Shown: piece after piece, positions 5,583 through 12,655 of the stretch
Numbering within the stretch: the first letter of the stretch is position 1
Layout of the letters: every line of letters starts with the position of its first letter
Assembly (NCBI GenBank): GCA_949295395.1
Contig: CASFLB010000008.1
Location: 1 to 20,130 of the forward strand
Source of the DNA: an uncultured Pseudomonadota bacterium
Lineage (GTDB): Bacteria; Pseudomonadota; Alphaproteobacteria; RF32; CAG-239
Length of the DNA: 20,130 nucleotides
Direction: 5' to 3'
Notes under the pieces: model-generated
The model's database searches: none
What the model was told of the DNA's origin: nothing
The model's input: the letters and a program-made list of their open reading frames with translations, nothing else
Position numbers and translations under genes: made by a program

Positions 5583-6122
5583 ATGAGTAAAAAAGTATTA
5601 GTTGTTTCTTCTAGTTTTCGTCGTCACGGAAATTCTGACTTGTTATGTGATGAATTTATTCGAGGCGCCCAAGAAGCCGGAAATGCGGTTGAGAAAATCT
5701 TTTTGAAAGATTATAAAATTAATTTTTGCTTGGGGTGTGGGGTTTGTAACTCAACCCATAAATGTGTGCAGAAAGATGATATGGAAGTCCTTCTTGCTAA
5801 AATGGTTGAGGCCGATGTTATTGTTTTGGCTACGCCGGTTTATTTTTATGCTATGAATGGGCAGTTGAAAACCTTTATTGACAGAACGGTGCCTCGCTAT
5901 GAAGAAATTTCGGGTAAGGATTTTTATTTTATTCTCTCGGCTGCAGATACCAGCAAAGAAAATATGACCCGTGTGATTGAAGGTTTGCGAGGGTATACTG
6001 AAGACTGCTTGCCTGGAACTCGGGAAAAGGGTATCATTTATGGTGTTGGTGCTTGGCAAGCCGGAGAAATTAAATCGTCACCCGCTATGGCGGAGGCTTA
6101 TCATATCGGAAAAAATGTTTAA
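5583..6122 (+). CDS. NADPH-dependent FMN reductase/flavodoxin-family oxidoreductase
   Basis: A 179-aa flavodoxin-fold protein. The N-terminus VLVVSSSFRRHGNSDLL matches the FMN phosphate-binding loop of the family. CLGCGVCNSTHKC (about residues 49-61) is a cysteine cluster like that of iron-sulfur-flavoprotein-type members. ATPVYFYAMNGQLKTFIDR (about 83-101) is the classic loop near the flavin ring. Such proteins transfer electrons from NAD(P)H to quinones, nitro compounds or other acceptors. Expression is probably controlled by the divergent MerR regulator, hinting at a response to electrophilic or oxidative stress. GGAGG lies six nt before the ATG at 5583. The length is within the family range. 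Whether the cysteines hold a cluster or serve redox chemistry cannot be decided. Confidence 0.85.
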   Translation: MSKKVLVVSSSFRRHGNSDLLCDEFIRGAQEAGNAVEKIFLKDYKINFCLGCGVCNSTHKCVQKDDMEVLLAKMVEADVIVLATPVYFYAMNGQLKTFIDRTVPRYEEISGKDFYFILSAADTSKENMTRVIEGLRGYTEDCLPGTREKGIIYGVGAWQAGEIKSSPAMAEAYHIGKNV

Positions 6123-6137
6123 TTTTTTTCTTTGGGT

Positions 6138-6201
6138 TAAAAATCCCCCTCGTTTGAACTGTCCAACTTTCGGGGGACAGTTCAGGAATCGGAGATTTTT
6201 A
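6138..6201. terminator. Bidirectional composite terminator with inverted palindromic core (copy 3)
   Basis: It lies between two convergent genes. The outer stem TAAAAATC (6138-6145) pairs with GATTTTTA (6194-6201). Inside it, TGAACTGTCC (6155-6164) pairs with GGACAGTTCA (6175-6184) around a 10-nt loop. The core is the reverse complement of the copies at 4095 and 4347 except for one fewer A in the loop. The outer stem is unrelated in sequence to the other two but again paired. The right arm overlaps the stop codon of the gene at 6199. Confidence 0.7.
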
Positions 6202-6741
6202 TTCTTGAAGGAGGTTGTTTAATTTTTTTATGCGTTGTTTCATGGCTAGCCGAGCTAAGCTGGGGATGAACTTTTCAAGCCCTAAAAAGGTCCAGGGTTT
6301 GTAGCGGCGGTAGCTCTTCATATCAATATATTTTAGCTGGGTTTTGTTCTTGAGCTTTTGGACGACAAAATTTTGGAGATTGAAGTCATAAAAAAAGATG
6401 TCGTTATCTATAAGTCTTTGTGTAAAATCGTCAATTTGCGCTTTTATTTCTTCCGTAAGAGGCGTGGTTGCCAAGGGTTGCGATATGCTTAAATCATCGT
6501 CGCGCAATAACTCCGTTACCATGCCGGTACCTTTGTCCGTTTCTACCAAAGCTTCTTCGTAAAAGCACAAATAGGGTGAAAGCTTGTTTTCAAGCTTTTT
6601 GTAAAGATGTATTTCATCTAAAAATGATTTTGTTTTTTTACCTTTTTCTAGGAAGACTTTTACGCATAAGTGCTTATTTTCTGGATGTTCATAACAGGCG
6701 CGAACGGCACCGTAGCCAATCATTTTTTTTAGTTTTAGCAT
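6199..6741 (-). CDS. YrbL-family (PhoP regulatory network) kinase-fold protein
   Basis: A 180-aa protein similar to the YrbL/PhoP_reg family, which has a protein-kinase-like fold. Visible landmarks are a glycine-loop-like IGYGAVRACYEHPE (8-21), LCVKV with Lys28 as the candidate ATP-binding lysine, TDKGTGMVTELLRDDD (68-83), a catalytic-loop-like YDFNLQNFVV with Asp119 and Asn124, and YIDMKSYRR with Asp140 at the metal-binding (DFG-like) position. All three key positions are kept, so phosphotransfer is possible but unproven. E. coli YrbL is controlled by PhoP; no PhoPQ genes are visible here. The ATG at 6741 has only a weak ribosome site; the Met at residue 7 is an alternative. The gene has its own promoter and converges on the flavoprotein gene. 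Confidence 0.75.
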   Translation of the reverse strand: MLKLKKMIGYGAVRACYEHPENKHLCVKVFLEKGKKTKSFLDEIHLYKKLENKLSPYLCFYEEALVETDKGTGMVTELLRDDDLSISQPLATTPLTEEIKAQIDDFTQRLIDNDIFFYDFNLQNFVVQKLKNKTQLKYIDMKSYRRYKPWTFLGLEKFIPSLARLAMKQRIKKLNNLLQE

Positions 6742-6777
6742 TAATTTCTTATCTCAATTTCTTACTTAATGGCTTTG

Positions 6778-6805
6778 ATTATAATATATTTTTTTTGATT
6801 GGCAA
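6778..6805 (-). promoter_or_regulatory. Promoter for the YrbL-like gene
   Basis: On the minus strand, TTGCCA (6805-6800, 5/6) and a perfect TATAAT (6783-6778) are separated by 16 bp, about 36 nt upstream of the ATG. Confidence 0.7.
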
Positions 6806-6887
6806 GTCCTATTCGTTGTCTTTAAAATAGGAATTTATGACTATTGTCTAGGTTTTATTTCCTAAAGTTTTAGATTAATTCTATTTG

Positions 6888-6905
6888 TGATAGATCTTTC
6901 TATCA
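6888..6905. promoter_or_regulatory. Inverted repeat upstream of the EEP-family gene
   Basis: TGATAGA (6888-6894) and TCTATCA (6899-6905) form a perfect 7-bp inverted repeat with a 4-nt spacer, 32 nt before the ATG at 6938. It could be an operator or a leader hairpin. No clear -35/-10 pair was found around it. Confidence 0.4.
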
Positions 6906-6937
6906 TGTGTGTGAATTAATGTGTGTGTGAGTTATTT

Positions 6938-7657
6938 ATGAATATTGTCAGTTGGAATTGCAACGGGGCATTCCGCGGTAAATATAAGTTTTTGGCTGAT
7001 TATCAGCCTGATGTGGCGGTTGTGCCCGAAAGTGAAAGCCCTTGTTATCTTGCTAAAAATTCTAAGAATTTTCCTGCTTTGAGCCATATTTGGAATGGTT
7101 TTTCCGAGTTTAGGGGGTTAAGTATTTTTACCTTTAATGGTTATCATGCCAAAATTGCCGATTTTTATGATTCTCGTTTTTGTTTGGTGTTGCCGGTCAT
7201 GATTTTTAAGGCCTCAACGCGCTTTCTTTTGGTGGCCGTGTGGACCAAGTTTGTGGGCAAAATGAAAGAAAGTTATGTGGCGCAAGCCTATAATGCCGTG
7301 TGTTTTTATGAAAAATATTTTGATGAAAACACTCTTATTATGGGGGATTTTAACAGCAACAAAATTTGGGATAATGCCAGCGGAAATCGTGTTCATCATG
7401 ATGCGCTTGTGCAAAAGTTAGAATGTAAAAACTTTGGCAGTGTGTATCATGACTTAAATCATGAACCACAAGGAGCTGAAACCCAGCCGACGCAATACCA
7501 ATATCGTCATAAGTCACGGCCGAATCATATTGACTATATGTTTATGAACAAAAATAGGATGCGTGATGTTAACTCTTTTTCTATCGGTGATTATAACGAA
7601 TGGCGGCAGAAAAGTGATCATATGCCGTTGTTTATGAATGTTAAGGACTGCCGTTAG
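6938..7657 (+). CDS. Endonuclease/exonuclease/phosphatase (EEP) superfamily protein
   Basis: A 239-aa protein with the ordered catalytic signatures of the EEP (DNase I-like) fold: SWNCNG with Asn7, VVPESE with Glu31, MGDFNSN with Asp137 and Asn139, HIDYMF with Asp199, and SDHMPL with Asp227-His228. These residues bind Mg and cleave phosphodiesters or phosphate esters. The short length without an extra domain, and no signal peptide, suggest a cytoplasmic nuclease or phosphatase; the substrate (DNA, RNA or a small ester) cannot be told. The start is set at the ATG at 6938, where the conserved MNIVSWN begins; a GTG at 6923 is in frame but adds nothing recognisable. The TAG stop overlaps the TAA stop of the convergent trmB, with no terminator between them. 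Confidence 0.85.
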   Translation: MNIVSWNCNGAFRGKYKFLADYQPDVAVVPESESPCYLAKNSKNFPALSHIWNGFSEFRGLSIFTFNGYHAKIADFYDSRFCLVLPVMIFKASTRFLLVAVWTKFVGKMKESYVAQAYNAVCFYEKYFDENTLIMGDFNSNKIWDNASGNRVHHDALVQKLECKNFGSVYHDLNHEPQGAETQPTQYQYRHKSRPNHIDYMFMNKNRMRDVNSFSIGDYNEWRQKSDHMPLFMNVKDCR

Positions 7658-8403
7658 AGTTTTTGGTATTCTAAAAATACGGGGCGGCGTCCTTCCCTTA
7701 AGGCTTTGCGCTGGTATTTTGTTTCAACCCAATCTTGAGGTGGATATTTCCAGTCCTTGCCGCAGGTCGCCGTCCATTTGAATAATGGGCAAGCGTGCAT
7801 TTGGCGCAGGGTCCAATCTTTATAAACCTTGTGGTCGGTGGCTATTCTCAAAATGCCGCCGGTTTTTAAAATCCGTGCGATTTGGGCTAAATTATCGGGA
7901 TTAACAAAGCGGCGAGAAGCGTGCTTTTTCTTGGGCCACGGGTCAGGAAAAAGCAGAAAGACCTTGTCTAAAAAATTGTCGGGCAGGGCGGAGAATAACA
8001 ACCTTATATCATCTGAAAAAACACGGATGTTATCGCTGCGGCCTTGCTCAAGCCTGATTTCCTCAGGCAAGTCGTGACCTTCTTTAATGCCGGTTATGAG
8101 GCTTAGCAAATTAGCCACGCCGTTTTGAAAAACCTCAGCGCCGATAAAGCCGATATGCGGATTGCGGCGGGCTTGTTCGGCAAGATGTTCGCCGTTGCCA
8201 AAGCCGATTTCAAGATAAACTTTTTCAACCTTTGTGCCGAAAAGCGTGTCTTTGTTCCAATCCGACGACTGTGAAATTTGGACTTTGGGCAAAAACTTTT
8301 CCAGTAAGGTGGTCTTGGCCTTGCGAATCGTACGGCCTTTGCGGCGACCGAAAAACTTCGGTGTCGTGCCGTTGTTTTTTTCGTTATCTTCTTGCGGCGT
8401 CAT
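7654..8403 (-). CDS. trmB: tRNA (guanine-N7-)-methyltransferase TrmB
   Basis: A 249-aa enzyme that uses S-adenosylmethionine to make m7G46 in the variable loop of tRNAs. Motif I is VYLEIGFGNGEHL, followed by GAEVFQNGV, and the family-specific FPDPWPKKKH...RRFV signature plus a C-terminal ETKYQRKALREGR that contacts tRNA. The N-terminal 45 residues are basic (GRRKGRTIRKAK), common in alphaproteobacterial TrmB. The start is placed at the ATG at 8403 because GAGG lies six nt upstream on the minus strand; the ATG four codons earlier (8415) has no ribosome site and would include that SD in its coding sequence. In many alphaproteobacteria trmB follows metK next to the lnt cluster; here it is separated from that cluster by an opposite-strand gene. 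Confidence 0.93.
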   Translation of the reverse strand: MTPQEDNEKNNGTTPKFFGRRKGRTIRKAKTTLLEKFLPKVQISQSSDWNKDTLFGTKVEKVYLEIGFGNGEHLAEQARRNPHIGFIGAEVFQNGVANLLSLITGIKEGHDLPEEIRLEQGRSDNIRVFSDDIRLLFSALPDNFLDKVFLLFPDPWPKKKHASRRFVNPDNLAQIARILKTGGILRIATDHKVYKDWTLRQMHACPLFKWTATCGKDWKYPPQDWVETKYQRKALREGRRPVFLEYQKL

Positions 8404-8433
8404 TATTATCCTCATGATTTTGTTCTTTGTTGT

Positions 8434-8465
8434 TTTGTAGTATAGCTCCTTGAAACTGTCAAGGA
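8434..8465 (-). promoter_or_regulatory. trmB promoter with palindromic operator-like site over the -35
   Basis: On the minus strand, TTGACA (8462-8457) and TACAAA (8439-8434) are 17 bp apart. A perfect inverted repeat, TCCTTGA (8447-8453) with TCAAGGA (8459-8465) and a 5-nt spacer, overlaps the -35 hexamer, where a bound repressor would block the polymerase. Confidence 0.5.
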
Positions 8466-8511
8466 TTATTGCTTATTTCTGTAAAATTGTCGTTAATTGA
8501 CAAAAATGTTG

Positions 8512-8540
8512 TTGCGTTAAGCCTGAATCTATGGTATATT
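8512..8540 (+). promoter_or_regulatory. Extended -10 promoter for the orphan membrane-protein gene
   Basis: TATATT (8535-8540) is preceded by TGG, an extended -10. TTGCGT (8512-8517, 3/6) lies 17 bp upstream. A transcript starting near 8547 would have a leader of about 85 nt. Confidence 0.55.
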
Positions 8541-8578
8541 CTTCAGTCGAGTGATATTATTAATTTTTATTATAAACC

Positions 8579-8604
8579 GAGGAGGCTTAGGATCCACGCA
8601 CCTC
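8579..8604 (+). promoter_or_regulatory. Orphan Shine-Dalgarno-like site in the leader
   Basis: GAGGAGG (8579-8585) is a near-perfect anti-16S match, but no ATG, GTG or TTG follows within usable distance; the next in-frame starts of the downstream gene are the TTG at 8613 and the ATG at 8634, and an in-frame stop at 8607 separates them. GAGG can pair with CCTC at 8601-8604, so it may be part of a leader hairpin instead. Confidence 0.35.
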
Positions 8605-8633
8605 ATTAAAAATTGCGAAAGTTACATAAAATT

Positions 8634-10448
8634 ATGGGAATCTATCTTTCCATTTCAATTTTGTTTACGCTGCTTTATGCTGCCGGTTGCTGTTTTAATA
8701 TCAAGTATGGCTTGAGAAAAGCCGGATATGAAGGTGAAGAAAAGACAAAAAAATCAAATCGTTCTCACTTTATCTTGGCATTCTTGATGGTGGGAGTGTT
8801 TTTGTTCTTTTTCACGATAAACTTCTTTATGATGCCGGTGTTGAGTTTTTCAACAATAGGGCTTTATATTGAGTTTCTTATTCTTCTTGCTTTGATTGCA
8901 ATGTCATTTTGTTCTCGTGAGCAAAAAGATTGGCGAAAAGATGCGGTTTTTGTTCCACGTTTTGCTATAGTCATGCTCGCTTTTCTTGCTGGTTTAATGA
9001 TATGCGGCATTGCGAGCTGGGACTGGTTTCACGTTAAGAAAAAGCGCGAAATGCTGAAGATTGAACAAGTTTCGGACAGTTTGCTGAACAAGATTATCTC
9101 GCCGATTTCGGTTGAGAAGATGGCAGTGGTTTCGCCGCAAGTTGCTCAACGTGCCATTTCTATCAAAATGGGTGATTTGAAAAATACCTATGAGATTAAA
9201 GAAATGACCAAGCAAAGCTTCAGCGGTGATTTTGAAGCCACGTTGTTCGACGGTTCTAAAGTGCGAATCGCTTATGAAAACCATTTGGTTTATATCGGCG
9301 TTTTGGAGCATAAGAGCTATTGGACATGGAATAAGACAAAGTCGAGCCCAGGGTATGCCCTTGTGGATTGCAGTGACGAAAACAAAGTGTATTTAATTAA
9401 AGAAGTTAACGGTCAGCCGTTAAGTATTAAATACACGAATGCTTCTAGTTGGGACTACAATTTGGAGCGTCATCTGCGCAACAATGGTTATGTCAGCGAA
9501 ATTTTGCAAGATTTGAACATTGAACTTGATGAGAATGGGCGTCCGTTCTGTCCGGCCACGATTATGAAAAATACGATTGTTTGGGGTACGCCCAAAGTTA
9601 TCGGTGTGGCTGTGGTTGATGTTCAGTCCGGAGAGATTAAGCGCTATGGGGTTGATGATGCTCCCGCTTTTGTAAATATGGTTTATCCCGAAGATCTCGT
9701 CTATGACCTGCTGTATTGGTGGGGCGATTACAAAAACGGATATTGGCATTGGTCGGATAAGTCTGGCTTGCTGAACCCTTGTGACGGTATGGATGTGGTG
9801 CAGACCCAAGACGATTGCTACTACTATGTCGGCATGAAAGGGCTGTCGGATAACACAACAACGCTTGGTTATGCCTTGGTTAATACCCGAACCGGAGAAG
9901 CTATGTATTTCGAGCGTGACGGTATAAGTGAAGCCGAAGCCATACGTGTGTTGGAGGCTAACACAGACCTTAATCTTGAAATGAATCAGGGTGTGTTGGC
10001 GCTGACCGAGCCGGTGTTCTACAACATTGAAGGTCTTAAAACTTATTTTGCAACCTATGTCAGCACGCGAGACTATACCATAAAATATTATGGTTTTTGT
10101 TCTACGGAAGACAAATCGGTTTGGGGATATGGCAAAACATTGGAGCAGGCGAAAGCCTCTTATTTATCCGCCTATTATAAAAACAAAGCGGTTAATCCTA
10201 ATGCTTTGGTGACCTCTGATGAACAGAAGATGGTGACGATAGAAGCTGATGTTTTGGAAATTGCTCAGGAAGGAACAGCCTATTATTTCAGGCTTAAAGG
10301 GTATGAGGGTAAAACCTTCTATTCTTATTCCGAGACTCATCCAAACATTCGTTGGAAAGCAAAGAAAGTGCGTATCAGTTATAATCCGACTGATGCGGAT
10401 TTGATTTCCATAGAAAAATATGATGTTCTGCACTATGAACGTCAATAA
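8634..10448 (+). CDS. Uncharacterised membrane protein, four N-terminal helices and a large soluble domain
   Basis: I do not recognise a named family for this 604-aa protein. Four hydrophobic helices lie at about residues 2-20, 46-66, 75-92 and 108-127, with a basic 36-aa loop after the first. A charged stretch (KKKREMLKIEQ) follows, then about 470 hydrophilic residues rich in Tyr and Trp. The soluble part has recurring short strand motifs of the form G-[YV]-A-[LV]-V-[DN]-x-x-[TS]-G-E: GYALVDC (240-246), GVAVVDVQSGEI (324-335) and GYALVNTRTGEA (412-423). These suggest internally repeated, PepSY-like or beta-meander units (an inference). With four helices, the soluble domain would sit on the same side as the N-terminus. 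A TTG at 8613 is an alternative start; neither start has a good ribosome site. The gene has its own promoter and shares a bidirectional terminator with the convergent regulator gene. Confidence 0.8.
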   Translation: MGIYLSISILFTLLYAAGCCFNIKYGLRKAGYEGEEKTKKSNRSHFILAFLMVGVFLFFFTINFFMMPVLSFSTIGLYIEFLILLALIAMSFCSREQKDWRKDAVFVPRFAIVMLAFLAGLMICGIASWDWFHVKKKREMLKIEQVSDSLLNKIISPISVEKMAVVSPQVAQRAISIKMGDLKNTYEIKEMTKQSFSGDFEATLFDGSKVRIAYENHLVYIGVLEHKSYWTWNKTKSSPGYALVDCSDENKVYLIKEVNGQPLSIKYTNASSWDYNLERHLRNNGYVSEILQDLNIELDENGRPFCPATIMKNTIVWGTPKVIGVAVVDVQSGEIKRYGVDDAPAFVNMVYPEDLVYDLLYWWGDYKNGYWHWSDKSGLLNPCDGMDVVQTQDDCYYYVGMKGLSDNTTTLGYALVNTRTGEAMYFERDGISEAEAIRVLEANTDLNLEMNQGVLALTEPVFYNIEGLKTYFATYVSTRDYTIKYYGFCSTEDKSVWGYGKTLEQAKASYLSAYYKNKAVNPNALVTSDEQKMVTIEADVLEIAQEGTAYYFRLKGYEGKTFYSYSETHPNIRWKAKKVRISYNPTDADLISIEKYDVLHYERQ

Positions 10449-10452
10449 CTAG

Positions 10453-10487
10453 AAAAAAACCTCTGGACATTTGTTCAGAGGTTTTTT
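10453..10487. terminator. Bidirectional terminator between the orphan membrane-protein gene and the XRE regulator
   Basis: AAAAAACCTCTG (10454-10465) pairs with CAGAGGTTTTTT (10476-10487), extended by GAC/GTT around an ATTT loop. T-runs are present on both strands. It is 5 nt after one stop (10448) and 12 nt from the other (10500). Confidence 0.93.
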
Positions 10488-10499
10488 GTGCCTTAGATA

Positions 10500-11003
10500 T
10501 TATTTTTTCTCTTCTTGGTTGGGGTTTTTATCAACCGTTTTAGACATTGTTACAATCAAGTCAAAAAGATGTTTGGCCGCAGTGCGATTCGGGATTTTGT
10601 AATAAGCTCTGACAAGCTCAATTGTTTCCTTTCTTTGCATTGGGTCATCGTTGAACTTGGGTTGTTCTTCTTGCAGATATTCCATTTTTTCTTCAGGAAT
10701 GCTGAACATGCGCGGGCTCTGTTTGGCAACGTTGCTGTCCATATCTTCATAGAAAAATTCGATAGGAACTTCCAAAACTTTACCAATATCCCACAGACGG
10801 CTGGCGCCGACACGGTTCATGCCGCGTTCGTATTTTTGAACTTGCTGGAAGGTTAAGCCGAGCAAAGCGGCTAACTTTTCTTGGCTCAGTCCTAAAAGAG
10901 TGCGGCGGAGACGAATCCGATTGCCAACATGAACATCAATCGGATTTGGTTGTCCGCTTGGTGTTCTTCCACGACTCGATTTACGTGTTTTTTTTGTTTC
11001 CAT
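10500..11003 (-). CDS. XRE-family helix-turn-helix transcriptional regulator
   Basis: A 167-aa protein with a basic N-terminus (KKTRKSSRGRT), an XRE/Cro-type HTH at about residues 26-82 (VGNRIRLRRTLLGLSQEKLAALLGLTFQQVQKYERGMNRVGASRLWDIGKVLEVPIEFFYED, cited here as a span with key SQEKLA and QVQKYERG), and a C-terminal helical region ending RAYYKIPNRTAAKHLFDLIVTMSK. This is the regulator type normally found beside lnt in alphaproteobacteria (PhrR-like in rhizobia). The start is set at the ATG at 11003, with AAGGA about eight nt upstream, rather than the ATG at 11057, which lies within the promoter spacing. It has its own promoter just past lnt. Its targets are unknown. Confidence 0.85.
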   Translation of the reverse strand: METKKTRKSSRGRTPSGQPNPIDVHVGNRIRLRRTLLGLSQEKLAALLGLTFQQVQKYERGMNRVGASRLWDIGKVLEVPIEFFYEDMDSNVAKQSPRMFSIPEEKMEYLQEEQPKFNDDPMQRKETIELVRAYYKIPNRTAAKHLFDLIVTMSKTVDKNPNQEEKK

Positions 11004-11038
11004 AGTTCTATCCTTATTTGTTGTTCCTTGTATATAAC

Positions 11039-11067
11039 AAAATAGGATTTTAAACACGTCTCGTCAA
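11039..11067 (-). promoter_or_regulatory. Promoter for the XRE regulator
   Basis: On the minus strand, TTGACG (11067-11062, 5/6) and TATTTT (11044-11039, 4/6) are separated by 17 bp, in the short gap after the lnt stop. Confidence 0.6.
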
Positions 11068-11077
11068 CTAATATTTT

Positions 11078-12655
11078 TTATATTTTTTTATCTCTTTTGG
11101 CTCTAAACAGGTGTACTTTGTTTTTGTTCTTTTGGATTATAGATCTATAACTATTTTTTAACAGTGCAACTAAAAGTATTATAATCGATAGTGTTATCGG
11201 TAATTGATTGCCAAGGTGTCCGTATATTGTTGGGGTGTTTCGTTCTTGGGGAATGGTGATGTCCAAATAGCCTTTGCGGTTGAGATCAAGCCGGGTAAGA
11301 ATTTTTCCTTGATGATTAATAAAAGCGCTTATGCCGGAGTTTGCCGCTCTGACGATGGATATACCTTCTTCGATGGCCCTTAATCTGGTGGCTGATAAGT
11401 GTTGCCTGGGTCCGGCACTGTCTCCGTACCAGCCGTCATTTGTCAGATTGAGCAAAAGTTCGGGGCGTTTGTTCTCATCAATAATCTTATGGGGAAAAAT
11501 TATTTCGTAACATATGGCGATGCCAAAACTTGGAAAATTTGGTATGTTTAGTGTTTGGGGGCCTTCTCCGGCGGCAAAGTCAGAAATGACGTTGGTTATA
11601 GGGCGTAGGCTTTGAGGAAGAAAGCGGCGAAATGGTATGTATTCGCCAAAGGGTACAAGATGCGATTTGTCATAGGAGGCTAAGATTTTTCCTTCGTGAT
11701 TTATTATCAGCATCGAATTTTGCGGATGATTGCGGCCGTCTTTTATTTGAAAGCGAAGGCTTCCGGTTGCTAAAACGGTTTTTGGGGGTAACATGTCGGC
11801 AATCATTTGACGGTGCTTGGCGGAATATTCTAACGGAAAAGGACTGGCTGTTTCGCCCCATACAACCATGTCGATGTTTTCTATGCCGGCTTGGCTTGAT
11901 AGCGTTAGATATTCTTGAAAATTTTTTTCTAATGAATCATGATTCCATTTTAGGTTTTGCGGAATGGAGGGTTGTACGATTCTAAGGTGGATATCAGATG
12001 GCGTTATGGGCGAATTGTGGAGGCGTATTGTTCCGTATAAATATAAAATTAGCAATGGTGTTATGCTTAAACTTAATGCTGTGATGAAGTTTTTCTTGTT
12101 TCTTTCTTTTAGCCATAATGCCGGAGCGGCGGTTGATAAAAGTACAAACAAGCTTAGACCATAGGTGCCGAAGATTGAGGCTCCTTGGAGGAGTTTTAGA
12201 TTGAAATCAAGTGTGCTGCCTATTAAGTTCCACGGAAATCCCGTTAAAATAAAGCTTCTTATCCATTCTAGTAATGTCCAGCCGGTAGCAAAGCCTAGGT
12301 ATTTTGCTGTAAAGTCTTTGAAGTAAAAGCTTACCATGGCTGCGGCGGCTGAAAACAAACCAAAAAAAGCTCCTGATGCCACAAAGGCAATCGGATAAAG
12401 CCAGCCTAATGTTTGCGCATCAATCAGCAGGGCGTTGCCTATCCAACTTAGGCCAAAAGAAAAAAATCCGAACCCAAACCAATAGCCCGAAGAAAAGGCT
12501 TCTCTTAACTTTTGAGCTTGTCCAAGAAAAAGCATTAGTCCGCTGAAACTGATAAACAGAATCGGAAAAATGTCAAAAGGCGGAAGAGCCGCAACGGCGG
12601 CGGCTCCCAGCAAAAAACATATTAATTTTCTGTGTGCTATTGCCCAGAGGCGCAT
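11078..12655 (-). CDS. lnt: Apolipoprotein N-acyltransferase Lnt
   Basis: A 525-aa inner-membrane enzyme that adds the third acyl chain to the N-terminal cysteine of lipoproteins. The N-terminal 210 residues hold about six to seven hydrophobic helices, followed by a nitrilase-like periplasmic domain. The catalytic triad is visible: Glu268 in VVWGETASPFP, Lys330 in YDKSHLVPFGEY, and Cys382 in GIAICYEIIFP, all close to the E. coli positions. The LLNLTNDGWYGDSAGPRQHL and RAANSGISAF motifs are intact, and a last helix lies near 484-500. The start at 12655 overlaps the corC 3' end by 19 nt and lacks its own strong SD, implying coupled translation. It is the last gene of the miaB-phoH-ybeY-corC-lnt run. 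The closing tail is Lys/Arg-rich. Confidence 0.97.
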   Translation of the reverse strand: MRLWAIAHRKLICFLLGAAAVAALPPFDIFPILFISFSGLMLFLGQAQKLREAFSSGYWFGFGFFSFGLSWIGNALLIDAQTLGWLYPIAFVASGAFFGLFSAAAAMVSFYFKDFTAKYLGFATGWTLLEWIRSFILTGFPWNLIGSTLDFNLKLLQGASIFGTYGLSLFVLLSTAAPALWLKERNKKNFITALSLSITPLLILYLYGTIRLHNSPITPSDIHLRIVQPSIPQNLKWNHDSLEKNFQEYLTLSSQAGIENIDMVVWGETASPFPLEYSAKHRQMIADMLPPKTVLATGSLRFQIKDGRNHPQNSMLIINHEGKILASYDKSHLVPFGEYIPFRRFLPQSLRPITNVISDFAAGEGPQTLNIPNFPSFGIAICYEIIFPHKIIDENKRPELLLNLTNDGWYGDSAGPRQHLSATRLRAIEEGISIVRAANSGISAFINHQGKILTRLDLNRKGYLDITIPQERNTPTIYGHLGNQLPITLSIIILLVALLKNSYRSIIQKNKNKVHLFRAKRDKKI

